Below are positions 44,333 to 52,114 of a stretch of DNA of 64,000 bases, in pieces; the first letter of the stretch is position 1, and each line of letters begins with the position of its first letter. A model generated the notes under the pieces. That model was given only the letters and a program-made list of their open reading frames with translations, did no database searches and had not been told where the DNA came from. Origin of the DNA: Micromonospora craniellae (GTDB lineage Bacteria; Actinomycetota; Actinomycetes; Mycobacteriales; Micromonosporaceae). A program made the translations under genes and the position numbers. Location of the stretch: contig NZ_CP061725.1 of assembly GCF_014764405.1 (NCBI RefSeq), forward strand, positions 6,572,001 through 6,636,000. Reading direction: 5' to 3'.

Positions 44333-44376
44333 GCGGGCGTGTGCCGAACGGCGGGAGCCGCCCGGCACACGCCCGC
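44333..44376 (-). terminator. Strong hairpin between importer operon and IclR gene
   Basis: GCGGGCGTGTGCCG (44333-44346) pairs perfectly with CGGCACACGCCCGC (44363-44376), a 14-bp stem three bases past the binding-protein stop. It should separate the ABC operon from the regulator and dehydrogenase genes. Confidence 0.8.
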
Positions 44377-44378
44377 CG

Positions 44379-45542
44379 CTACCTGCCGCCTTCCGTGATC
44401 GTCACGGTCTGCGGGGTGTAGGAGTTCCCGTTGGCGTCGAAGCCGTCGGCGGTGAGCTCGTCGTTGGCGCGCTGCGACAGGTCGGTGCGGAACGAGTCGG
44501 AGTCCGGCACGCCCTTGAGCACCCCGCCGCCCATCGCGATCTTGATGGTCTGGTCCCAGGCCGCCTGGTCCATCATCCCGACGCCGTTGACGGCCGGCCA
44601 GATCAGCTTGTTGATCTCGTTGAGCATCCAGGTCTGGTGCCCCTTGCCCAGCGCGCTGCCGGCGTTGAGCACGATGTCCACACAGTCGTCCAGCTCGTCG
44701 CGGCAGAAGCCCCAGCCCCGGTAGGACGCCTTGAGGAACTTCACCGCGGTGTCCTGGTTGGCCTGCTCGTTGAGCCAGTCACCCCGGGCGTAGACGCCGT
44801 CCTCAAGGCTGGTGTAGCCGGCATCCTGGAGGTTGATCACGGAGAAGTCCGACGGCTGGTACAGCTCGCCGGTGTCCGGGTTCTTGGTCTCCAGCAACTG
44901 GGCGTACTCGTTATAGGTCTTGGCCTGGGCGGCGTCGACCTCCTTGCGCAGCAGCAGCGACATGTCGAACGGCTGCTGGATGATCTCGGCGTCCTTGGTC
45001 GGGTCGACACCGGCGTCCTTCATCGCGGCGAACAGCACGAGTTCGTTGCCGTAGCCCCAGCTCCCGACCTTCTTGCCCTTGAGGTCGGTGAGCTCCTTGA
45101 TGCCGGAATCGGCCCAGGCGACCTGCAGGTACGCGCCGCGCTGGAACACCTGGCCGATGTTGACCAGGTCCGCGCCCTGCTCCCGGGTGACCATCGTCTT
45201 GGTGACGTGGCTGACCGCGAACTCGGCGTTGCCGGCGGAGAGCACCTGCTGGGGGACGATGTTGACGCCACCCTCCTGGATGGTGACGTCGAGGCACTCC
45301 TCGGCGTAGTACCCCTTCTCCTTGGCCGCGTAGTAGCCGGCGAACTGGGCCTGGGCGACCCACTGGAGCACCACCCGGACCTTGGTGGTCGACTCGCAGT
45401 TCTTGGCGGCCTCGGCCGCGGACTCGCTCGGGCCGTCGGACATTCCTCCGCAGGCCGAGGCGGCGAGCAGGACAGCGGTGAGAGTGGCGGCGATCGTGGT
45501 CGGGCGGTTCCTCCGCGAGGTCCGCCGTAGGTGCAGGGCCAT
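44379..45542 (-). CDS. ABC importer substrate-binding lipoprotein (NMT1/THI5-like)
   Basis: 387-residue periplasmic-type binding protein. The signal ends ATLTAVLLAASACGG, with Cys as the likely lipidated residue. The fold is that of NMT1/THI5-like proteins, known for pyrimidine precursors, taurine and nitrate analogues: VRVVLQWVAQAQFAGYYAAK, DVTIQEGGVNIVPQQVL, VGSWGYGNELVLFAAMKDAG. ATG 45542 follows GGAG. It follows the two permease genes and the ATPase gene. Uptake of a pyrimidine or hydantoin-like ring compound fits both the fold and the enzymes downstream. Confidence 0.9.
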   Translation of the reverse strand: MALHLRRTSRRNRPTTIAATLTAVLLAASACGGMSDGPSESAAEAAKNCESTTKVRVVLQWVAQAQFAGYYAAKEKGYYAEECLDVTIQEGGVNIVPQQVLSAGNAEFAVSHVTKTMVTREQGADLVNIGQVFQRGAYLQVAWADSGIKELTDLKGKKVGSWGYGNELVLFAAMKDAGVDPTKDAEIIQQPFDMSLLLRKEVDAAQAKTYNEYAQLLETKNPDTGELYQPSDFSVINLQDAGYTSLEDGVYARGDWLNEQANQDTAVKFLKASYRGWGFCRDELDDCVDIVLNAGSALGKGHQTWMLNEINKLIWPAVNGVGMMDQAAWDQTIKIAMGGGVLKGVPDSDSFRTDLSQRANDELTADGFDANGNSYTPQTVTITEGGR

Positions 45543-45576
45543 ATCTGACTCCAACGTTTCGTGGGGGATCCGGGCT

Positions 45577-46398
45577 TCAGGAGTCACTGTCGTGCAGGGA
45601 CTCGTGCCAGGGCATCAGGAGGCGTTCCAACAGAGACGTGGCACCGAACAGCAGCAGGCCGAGGGCACTGGCCACGGCGATCCCCGCCCAGGCGAACTCG
45701 AAGCGGGGCAGGGCCGCCTGGTAGGCGATGTACACCCCGAGCGCGTTGCTCGGTCCACCGAAGTACTCGGTCACGATCACGCCGATCACGGCGAGCGTGC
45801 TGCCGAGTTTGAGCGCGTTGAACAGGTACGGCAACGCGTTGGGCAGCCGCAGCATGAGTGCCACCTGTCGTGGCTGTGCCGCGAGCGACTGCATGATCTC
45901 CAGGTGCAGGGGTGAGACCTGGAGAAGTCCCCTGGTGGTGTTGACCAGGACCGGGAAGAAGACCATCACCGCGGCCACGCCGGCCTTGGACATCGGGTTG
46001 GTGACCCCGAACCAGTTGTTGAAGATCGGCGCGAGGGCCACGATCGGGGCGCAGTTGATGATGACGGCGGCGGTCAGCACCGGGCCGGACACGCCGGGAA
46101 AGCGGCTGAGCGCCAGCGCCACCGTGACCCCGGCGACCGCGCCGAGGAACAGGCCGAGGAGCACCGCGCGCACGGTGACCACCGAGGCCGACATGATCGT
46201 GCCGAACTCGGAACGGAACGCGGCTGAGATCTCCACCGGCGCCGGCACGATGAACGACGGGACGTCGAAGATCGTGACGACCAGTTGCCACGAGCCGAGG
46301 ATCACCACCGCGGTGAGCACGACCGGCAGGAACCGGCCGACGGCTGTCCGCAGCGCGGCGGCGGACGGGACGCTCCGGGCGAGGGGCGTGGTGCTCAT
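45577..46398 (-). CDS. ABC transporter permease (BPD type), first subunit
   Basis: 273-residue inner-membrane permease with about six helices and the cytoplasmic EAA-like loop SPLHLEIMQSLAAQPRQVAL that docks the ATPase. ATG 46398 forms an ATGA overlap with the ATPase stop; the longer open frame upstream is read-through over that gene. It pairs with the second permease at 47225-48181 and the ATPase between them. Confidence 0.92.
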   Translation of the reverse strand: MSTTPLARSVPSAAALRTAVGRFLPVVLTAVVILGSWQLVVTIFDVPSFIVPAPVEISAAFRSEFGTIMSASVVTVRAVLLGLFLGAVAGVTVALALSRFPGVSGPVLTAAVIINCAPIVALAPIFNNWFGVTNPMSKAGVAAVMVFFPVLVNTTRGLLQVSPLHLEIMQSLAAQPRQVALMLRLPNALPYLFNALKLGSTLAVIGVIVTEYFGGPSNALGVYIAYQAALPRFEFAWAGIAVASALGLLLFGATSLLERLLMPWHESLHDSDS

Positions 46399-47186
46399 CG
46401 GGCCGCCTGCTCGGCCGGGACGCCGTGCAGCGCCGCGCGCACCTCGGTGACCTTGGCGAAGAACGCGTCGGTGGTCCGGGTCGCCGCGGTCCGCGGGTAC
46501 GGCAGGTCGACGTCGATGCTGGCGGCGATGCGGCCCGGACGGGCGGACATCACGACGATCCGCGAGGACAGGAAGACCGCCTCGGAGATGCTGTGCGTGA
46601 CGAAGACGACGGTGGTCCGGGTGTCCGACCAGATCCGGAGCAGCTCGCCCTGGAGGCGTTCGCGGTTCATCTCGTCGAGCGCGCCCAGCGGCTCGTCCAT
46701 GAACAGGATCTCCGGGTCCGCCGACAGCGCGCGGGCGATCGCCACCCGCTGCTGCATGCCGCCGGAGAGCTGCCAGGGAAAGTGGCGGGAGAAGTCGGTG
46801 AGCCGGACCAGCTCCAGCATCTCGTGGGCCTTGGCCCGCCGCGTCGACTTGTCCACTCCGGCCACCTGCAACGGCAACTCGACGTTGCGCTGCACGGTCC
46901 GCCACTCGAAGAGGCCGGCCTGCTGGAAAACCATGCCGTAGTCCCGGTCCAACCGGGACGCCGCAGGCGTCTTGCCGTTGAGCGACACCGTGCCGTCGGT
47001 CGGCTCGGTGAGATCGGCCAGGATCCGCAGCAGGGTGCTCTTGCCGCAGCCGCTGGGCCCCAGCAGGGACACGAACTCGCCCCGCTCGATCGACAGGTCG
47101 ATGTCCTCAAGCGCCGTCACCGTACGGTCTCCGCCGGTGAACTGCTTGGTGACTCCTCGCACGGAAATGATCGCGGCCTCAGACAT
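46395..47186 (-). CDS. ABC transporter ATP-binding subunit
   Basis: 263-residue ATPase of the nitrate/taurine/pyrimidine importer class. Walker A GPSGCGKSTLLRILADL near residue 44, Q-loop VFQQAGLFEW, signature LSGGMQQRVAIARAL, Walker B ILFMDEPLGALDE and switch His in VVFVTHSISEAV. ATG 47186 follows GGAGAG. Located between the two permease genes, it energises both. Confidence 0.94.
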   Translation of the reverse strand: MSEAAIISVRGVTKQFTGGDRTVTALEDIDLSIERGEFVSLLGPSGCGKSTLLRILADLTEPTDGTVSLNGKTPAASRLDRDYGMVFQQAGLFEWRTVQRNVELPLQVAGVDKSTRRAKAHEMLELVRLTDFSRHFPWQLSGGMQQRVAIARALSADPEILFMDEPLGALDEMNRERLQGELLRIWSDTRTTVVFVTHSISEAVFLSSRIVVMSARPGRIAASIDVDLPYPRTAATRTTDAFFAKVTEVRAALHGVPAEQAAR

Positions 47187-47224
47187 CAGCGTCTCTCCAG
47201 GAGTTGTGGAGGCGGAAGGGGTGG

Positions 47225-48181
47225 TCACCGGGTCTGCCGGTTCCGGAGCGCCACGCGCTCGATGAGTGCCAGGGACTGCACGAAGACGATTCCGGCCGCC
47301 GCCGCGACCAGGACGGCCGCGTACAACTTCTCCGGGCCGTTGGAGTAGTAGTAGGCGAAGGTGAGGATGGCCCGGCCGATGCCCCGGCCGGTGCCGGCGG
47401 AGAGCTCGCCCACGATCGCGCCCACCACGCTCGCGGTCGCCGCGAGGCGCAGGCCGGCGAAGACGAAGGGCAGCGCCGCAGGGATCCGCAGCCACCCGAG
47501 GACCTGCCAGCGCCCCGCACCGACGCTGCGCATGAACTCCAGCTGGACCTTCGGCGGCGACTTGAGACCGCGCAGGGTGTTGATGGTGACCGGGAAGAAC
47601 GCGAGGTAGGCGGCGATGCCGGTGACCGCCACCCAGGGCGGCGCGCCGGCCTTGCCGCCCCAGATCACGATCATCGGTGCGATGGCCACCAGGGGGACCG
47701 TCTGCGACGCCACGAGCCAGGGCATCAGCCCCTTGCTCAGCGGCACCACGTTCAGGAAGAGGACGGCGAGCAGCAGGCCGAGCGACGAGCCGGCCAGCAG
47801 GCCGTAGAACGCCTCGCGCAACGTCACGCTGGTCTCGCCGAGCAGATAGACGCCGAGTGTGGTCGGGTCGCCGCGCCGGGCCGGTTCGACGAGTGCGCCG
47901 AGGATCGTCCACACGTGCGGCATCGACAGGTCGTCGGTGGCGACGGGGAAGGCGATCCGGGTGCCGGGCACGACGTCGCCGACGGCGCGGCCCAACGCCT
48001 TGTAGCCCTCCCACAGGCCGGCGAGCGCCGCCACCACCAGGACGGCTCCGGCGGCGTTGCGACCGCTCCTGCTCGCGGCGGCCAGTCGGGCGGATCGGCG
48101 GCGTGGTGTCGGCGGGTCCACCTGACCGGCGGATCCGCCCTGGGCGGCCACCGCGGCGGTGGCGGTTCTTGTCACGGTCAT
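47225..48181 (-). CDS. ABC transporter permease (BPD type), second subunit
   Basis: 318-residue permease. A hydrophilic N-terminus of about 40 residues precedes the first helix (AGAVLVVAALAGLWEGYKAL), with a long loop before the remaining helices. The EAA-like loop is SPPKVQLEFMRSVGAGRWQV. It is the first gene of the importer operon, 85 nt from the operator palindrome. Two different permeases with one ATPase imply a heterodimeric channel. Confidence 0.92.
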   Translation of the reverse strand: MTVTRTATAAVAAQGGSAGQVDPPTPRRRSARLAAASRSGRNAAGAVLVVAALAGLWEGYKALGRAVGDVVPGTRIAFPVATDDLSMPHVWTILGALVEPARRGDPTTLGVYLLGETSVTLREAFYGLLAGSSLGLLLAVLFLNVVPLSKGLMPWLVASQTVPLVAIAPMIVIWGGKAGAPPWVAVTGIAAYLAFFPVTINTLRGLKSPPKVQLEFMRSVGAGRWQVLGWLRIPAALPFVFAGLRLAATASVVGAIVGELSAGTGRGIGRAILTFAYYYSNGPEKLYAAVLVAAAAGIVFVQSLALIERVALRNRQTR

Positions 48182-48182
48182 G

Positions 48183-48481
48183 CAGGCACTCTCCGAATCC
48201 CTCGGAAGCGTCGTCTGGCGTGGGATCCGCCGGCTGGCCCCGCCCCGGATCGGATCACTCAGTGAACTGGTGGTTCACCATAGGAGCGTGAGCGAGGCCA
48301 CGTCAACGGTTCGCAGCCGCCCTCTGAGCACGTTTTACGACCTCGTTACCCGCCCCTACCTGCGGATACCGCAATCCGGGCAACCATCCACCACCCGTCG
48401 CCACACCCTGCGACCATCCAGTCACTCCACGTGCCGCCGGCCTCCACCGACGCCGCGCGCCGAGCGTGGGACGGCCGGACG
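48183..48481. other. Promoter region of the importer operon, no gene seen
   Basis: About 300 nt between the importer operon and the truncated ECF S-component. It contains the TGAAC-N5-GTTCA palindrome; the rest shows no protein-like frame. Confidence 0.6.
48262..48278. promoter_or_regulatory. Operator palindrome upstream of the importer operon
   Basis: GTGAAC-TGGTG-GTTCAC, a perfect 6-5-6 inverted repeat, 81-97 nt before the second-permease start. It shares TGAAC-N5-GTTCA with the site ahead of the hydA operon. Confidence 0.7.
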
Positions 48482-48967
48482 TCAGGACGGCACGAGGGCC
48501 GGACGGGACGGCAGCAGCCCCGCGCCCAGCCCCAGCCAGGCCGCGGCCAGCATCTGGAACGGCAGCCAAGGCCCGACCCCGGCGGTGAGCAGCGCGGAGG
48601 CGAACAGCGAGATGGCGCCCAGCAGGAAACCGAAACTGGGCCCAAACACCCGACCGGCCAGCACCAGCAGGAAGAACACCGTCTCGATCCCGGCGGTGCC
48701 CGCGCCCAGCGGGCGTAACGCGGCGTTGACGGCGGCGAGCACGCCGAGCATCGCCAGCGCCTTGCTGTCGATGCCGCCCGAGCTGAGTTCGGCCAGGACG
48801 AGCGCGAGCAGGACCGGTAGGACGACGATGAAGACCAGCGGCGCCTCGGTGGAACGCGCTGTCGCCTCCGGCTGGGCAGGCACGAAGAACGGCCAGGTGA
48901 AGGTGGCGAACGCGGCGACGGAGGCGAGGGCCAGGATGACGGCGGCTCCCGTTGTCGGTGCTCGCGG
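48482..48967 (-). pseudogene. Truncated ECF transporter S-component-like membrane protein
   Basis: The open frame encodes a hydrophobic protein that fits an S-component of energy-coupling-factor importers: ILALASVAAFATFTWPFF, then VLLALVLAELSSGGIDSKAL, NAALRPLGAGTAGIE, RVFGPSFGFLLGAISLFASA and VGPWLPFQMLAAAWLGLGAG. It stops soon after GLLPSRP, short of the last helices expected in the family. The frame has no start codon before the first helix (TAG at 48970-48968; the first GTG is 48883, inside the domain). It therefore seems damaged at both ends. A functional short protein from GTG 48883 cannot be excluded. Confidence 0.6.
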
Positions 48968-48980
48968 CTATCGTCCGGCC

Positions 48981-49520
48981 ATGACGAACAGTGATCTTGA
49001 CGTCTCCCCGACGCTGCCGACGGCCGAGGAGGAGGCGCGCTTCTGGGCGCTGGTGGAGCAGGCGTGGGCCGGACTGGGTCCGGAGCCGGCGGCCCTGCGT
49101 CGCGCCCTGATCGACCGCGACCCCGCGCACGACGACGGGTACGCCATGGACCGGTGGCTCGACCCGTTCGTCGCCGAACTGCGCCGGCTGACCGTCGGCC
49201 TGTCCCGCGCCGAGCTGGTCGCCCTCGACCGGGTCGTCGAACGGAAGCTCCACGACGTCGACCGCGCCGACATCCACGAGATCACCGACGGTTCCGACGA
49301 CGGTTTCCTGTATGCGCGCGGCTACATCGTGGCGCTGGGCCGGGAGTTCTACGAGGCGGTCCGGGCAAACCCGGCGACGGCGGTGCCCGACGCCGGTTGT
49401 GAGGGCTTCTGCTACCTCTTCGCCCACCTGCATCACGAGCGGTTCGGTGACTGGCCGGACACCGGCTCGGGGATCAGCCGGGAGTCGTGCACCAATCCGG
49501 CCGGCTGGTCGACCGACTAG
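48981..49520 (+). CDS. DUF4240-like protein
   Basis: 179-residue cytoplasmic protein with the opening EEEARFWALVEQAW and the central VERKLHDVDRADIHEITDG, as in DUF4240 proteins; GDWPDTGSGISRESCTNPAGW closes it. Function unknown; these small acidic proteins often occur alone. ATG 48981 lies 6 nt behind TATCGT (48969-48974) with no Shine-Dalgarno, so it is probably leaderless. Its promoter overlaps the damaged ECF frame on the other strand. Confidence 0.8.
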   Translation: MTNSDLDVSPTLPTAEEEARFWALVEQAWAGLGPEPAALRRALIDRDPAHDDGYAMDRWLDPFVAELRRLTVGLSRAELVALDRVVERKLHDVDRADIHEITDGSDDGFLYARGYIVALGREFYEAVRANPATAVPDAGCEGFCYLFAHLHHERFGDWPDTGSGISRESCTNPAGWSTD

Positions 49521-49615
49521 GAGTTCCTCCGCCGGGGCGAAGCGTTTCCGGCCCGGCCAGGCCTCGCGAAGGTGGGCGCGACCAGGGCCGCCGCCGGACA
49601 ACTATCGTCTGTGAT

Positions 49616-49641
49616 GCATGTGCGGTGTTATCCGCTAATGC
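49616..49641. promoter_or_regulatory. Imperfect palindrome upstream of the peptide gene
   Basis: GCAT-GT-GCGG-TGTTAT-CCGC-TA-ATGC is an interrupted inverted repeat about 100 nt before the peptide start, flanked by TGTG and CACACACAC. The spacing recalls Crp/Fnr sites, and a Crp/Fnr-type gene lies nearby (51344-52114). Binding is inferred. Confidence 0.45.
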
Positions 49642-49740
49642 CACACACACGCTATCGGCGTATGCACATAACTGAGCAGACTGCCACTCGCGCGACCGGC
49701 ACCGTAGTGCTGCCCGATGTCGCGAGGGAGGTGATTCTCA

Positions 49741-49815
49741 TGAAGAAGCTCACGGTTCGCCGGCTGGAGTCGGTGAAGACCAGCGCTGTCGCCGCTGCGT
49801 GTGTCGTCTCCTGAC
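49741..49815 (+). CDS. 24-residue peptide, candidate precursor for the PqqD-M50 protease
   Basis: ATG 49741 follows GAGGGAGGTGATTCTC, a near-ideal ribosome binding site. The product starts MKKLTVRRLESVKTS and ends AVAAACVVS: a basic, helix-prone first half and a small, hydrophobic second half with one cysteine four residues from the end. The layout resembles a leader-core RiPP precursor or a peptide signal. A perfect 17-bp hairpin follows within 20 nt, then the PqqD-M50 protease gene. I know no named family with this sequence. It could also be a regulatory uORF, but the strong ribosome site and separate terminator-like hairpin argue for an abundant peptide. Confidence 0.6.
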
Positions 49816-49830
49816 GGTGACACACCACCT

Positions 49831-49871
49831 GAAGGCCGGCACCCGGACGGCAACTCCGGGTGCCGGCCTTC
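49831..49871 (+). terminator. Perfect 17-bp hairpin between peptide and protease genes
   Basis: GAAGGCCGGCACCCGGA (49831-49847) is the exact reverse complement of TCCGGGTGCCGGCCTTC (49855-49871) with a 7-nt loop. It probably ends most transcripts after the peptide gene and lets limited read-through reach the protease gene, as in many RiPP and pheromone operons. Confidence 0.75.
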
Positions 49872-49909
49872 ATCGACCCTCATGAGATGAGCGAAAAGGA
49901 CGACTGACC

Positions 49910-51244
49910 ATGGCCGGCTACCCACCAGACACACTTGTCCGAGTGCGCCCGTTCGACCACCGACCGGAGGGCGACACCGTCATCATCGGCGATGTCGAGC
50001 GACAGGTGTTCCTGTCGATCCCCGCCGAAGGGCTGGACCTGCTCCAATCGCTGGCCGCCGGCAACTCGGTGGGCGAGGCGGTCCGCCAGTACGAACAGAA
50101 GTACTCCGAGACGCCCGACATCACCGACTTCCTGGACGCTCTGGGCGACGAGGGTTTCATCGAGGTCGACGACGCGGCCACCACGCCCACACCCGCCGCC
50201 CCGGCTCCCGCTCCGGCGTCCCGGCCCCGCCGCAGCTGGAGCCTGAACTGGCTCAGTCCGACGGTGGCCCGCCGCATGGTCAGCCTCCCCGTGCTGCTGC
50301 TCTGCGTCCTGATCATCGCGGGCGGTGTGTACCTCGCCGCGGACGATCCCGACCTGCTGCCGACGCCCGGTGAGACGCTGCTCTTCCCGATCCACTTCGC
50401 GGCGCTGACCTGGGCGACGTTCATCCTCACCCTGGTCGGGGTCGCGATTCACGAGGCCGCGCACATGGTCGCGGCGCGGGCGGCGGGCGTACCGTCGCGG
50501 CTCGTCATCGGCAACCAGATGTACATCCTGGTGGTCCAGACCGACATGAGCACGATCTGGATGGCGCCGAAGCGGCAGCGCTTCGTCGCGTTCATCGCCG
50601 GCACCCTGGTGGACGGGGTGCTCGCCTCGTCCTTCGTCGTCGCCCTGTGGGCGGGCCGGCACGGCTACCTGCAACTGCCGGAGTGGGGCGCGCTCCTGCT
50701 GACGGCGCTGTTGTTCACGTACCTGGTCCGGATCATCTGGCAGACGTTCCTGTTCCTGCGCACCGACGGCTACTACATCGTGGCCACCGCTCTCGGGTGC
50801 CGGAACCTGATGTCCGACACCGAGGACTACCTGCGCAACCTGGTCGCGCGGATGGTGCGGCGCACGCCCCGGGTGGACCAGTCCGGGTTGCCCCGGCGGG
50901 AGATGCGCGTCGTCCGCTGGTACGCCCTGGCATGGGTCGGCGGGCGCCTGATGGCCCTGGTCACCCTGATCTTCGTCGGGATCCCGCTGCTGTGGGGCTT
51001 CATCTACCAGTTCCTGCTCTTCGTCTCCGGCCAGGACTCCATGATGGGGTCGCTGGACTTCGTCACCATCGCGGTGATCAGCTTCCTGCTCGACGGCGGC
51101 GGGCTGCTGCTCTGGGGCCGTAGCCTCTTGCAGGGCGCGCGGGAGCGGCGTCGCCGGCACGACGTCCGGTCGGCCCGGGAGCAGGCCCGCGCGGGTACGC
51201 CGAGCACCGCGACGCCGACGGCCGTGGAGCCGAGCGGCCGGTAG
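49910..51244 (+). CDS. PqqD-like domain fused to M50 intramembrane metalloprotease
   Basis: 444 residues. The N-terminal 80 (VRPFDHRPEGDTVIIGDVER, then GLDLLQSLAAGNSVGEAVRQY and ITDFLDALGDEGFIE) resemble PqqD, the RiPP recognition element that binds leader peptides. After a Pro/Ala linker come several membrane helices. The zinc motif HEAAH (VAIHEAAHMVAARAAG, about residue 180) lies in one helix and FLRTDGYYIVATALGCRNL (about 285) supplies the DG ligand of this M50 branch. The C-terminal tail is basic. It probably recognises and cuts the small peptide encoded just upstream at or in the membrane. No radical-SAM, lanthipeptide or YcaO enzyme is adjacent. Confidence 0.88.
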   Translation: MAGYPPDTLVRVRPFDHRPEGDTVIIGDVERQVFLSIPAEGLDLLQSLAAGNSVGEAVRQYEQKYSETPDITDFLDALGDEGFIEVDDAATTPTPAAPAPAPASRPRRSWSLNWLSPTVARRMVSLPVLLLCVLIIAGGVYLAADDPDLLPTPGETLLFPIHFAALTWATFILTLVGVAIHEAAHMVAARAAGVPSRLVIGNQMYILVVQTDMSTIWMAPKRQRFVAFIAGTLVDGVLASSFVVALWAGRHGYLQLPEWGALLLTALLFTYLVRIIWQTFLFLRTDGYYIVATALGCRNLMSDTEDYLRNLVARMVRRTPRVDQSGLPRREMRVVRWYALAWVGGRLMALVTLIFVGIPLLWGFIYQFLLFVSGQDSMMGSLDFVTIAVISFLLDGGGLLLWGRSLLQGARERRRRHDVRSAREQARAGTPSTATPTAVEPSGR

Positions 51245-51257
51245 TCGTCGTCCTCTC

Positions 51258-51307
51258 CCTCCGACTCCCCCTCGCGGCCGTGGTGGCCGCGGGCGGGAGT
51301 CGGAGGC
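51258..51307. terminator. Hairpin between convergent protease and Crp/Fnr genes
   Basis: CTCCGACTCCC pairs with GGGAGTCGGAG, and inside it CGCGGCC with GGCCGCG around GTGGT. It is placed to stop transcription from both sides. Confidence 0.7.
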
Positions 51308-51343
51308 GTCAGTGGGTACCGGAAGTCGCGCGCCGCACGGTGA

Positions 51344-52114
51344 TCACGCGACGGCGTCGGGCCGGCTGAGCCGGCCGGACGCCAGGCCCATCCGCTCCAT
51401 CAGGTACTCGACGATCAGGCGAGGGTCGGCGACGATCGCCCCGCACGACGCCTTTCGGATCATTTTTCGATCGGTGAAGCGTTGCAGGAACAGCCCGACG
51501 CGGGAGCGGGTCGTGCCGATCATCGCGGCGTAGTCCTCGTGGCGTAGCTTCAGCCCGATCCGGACGCTTCTTCCGGACGCGGCCCCGAACCCCTGAGCCA
51601 GGTCGAGGAGTCGCATCGCCAGTCGCGCCTCGCAGTCGGATGTGGTGTGCTGCAACAGCAGCGAGCGGTGCCGGCGCGCTTTCAACATCTGGCTGTGCAA
51701 CCACACGTCGCAGATGTTCGGCTCGTCGAGCAGGTCGCGCAGAGCCGCGCTTTCCACCACGATCAGGCTCGTGTCCACCACGGCTGCGGGAATGTACTGG
51801 TTCGGCATTCCGGGGAGCGAGTCCTCGCCGAAGTACTCGTTTTTCGACAACACGTCTAGAATGGTCCGACGACCGGTCGGCGAATAGTGCTCAAGGCATA
51901 TCGCACCGCTCTCGATGAAATAGACACGACCGTCCGCACCACCCGGCTGATGCAATAGTTCGCCGCCCGCGAGTGCGACCCGTCGGGCCGCAACGGTGGG
52001 CGAATAGAGAGCGGATCTCACACCTTTCATGAGGCGATGCGTCAGCTCGGATCCGCGCGGCACGAGCATGTCGTCCAGGACGCTCGTGGGGGTCCGCGTG
52101 CTGGCCAGGGTCAT
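51344..52114 (-). CDS. Crp/Fnr-family transcriptional regulator
   Basis: 256 residues: an N-terminal cyclic-nucleotide-binding-type barrel (LLHQPGGADGRVYFIESGAI, TGRRTILDVLSKNEYFGEDS, about 55-100), a dimer helix region, and a C-terminal winged helix with LRHEDYAAMIGTTRSRVGLF as recognition helix (about 195-215). The usual phosphate-binding Arg-Ser pair of Crp is not clear, so the signal is probably not cAMP. GC content is lower than in neighbouring genes, a possible sign of transfer. It converges on the PqqD-M50 gene and may control the peptide gene. ATG 52114 has only a close GCGGAG before it. Confidence 0.88.
   Translation of the reverse strand: MTLASTRTPTSVLDDMLVPRGSELTHRLMKGVRSALYSPTVAARRVALAGGELLHQPGGADGRVYFIESGAICLEHYSPTGRRTILDVLSKNEYFGEDSLPGMPNQYIPAAVVDTSLIVVESAALRDLLDEPNICDVWLHSQMLKARRHRSLLLQHTTSDCEARLAMRLLDLAQGFGAASGRSVRIGLKLRHEDYAAMIGTTRSRVGLFLQRFTDRKMIRKASCGAIVADPRLIVEYLMERMGLASGRLSRPDAVA

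Noticed and set aside
49603..49740. Upstream in-frame extension of the 24-residue peptide (to ATG 49615).
   Set aside because: The strong ribosome site stands directly before ATG 49741 and the extension crosses the palindrome; the short form is preferred.
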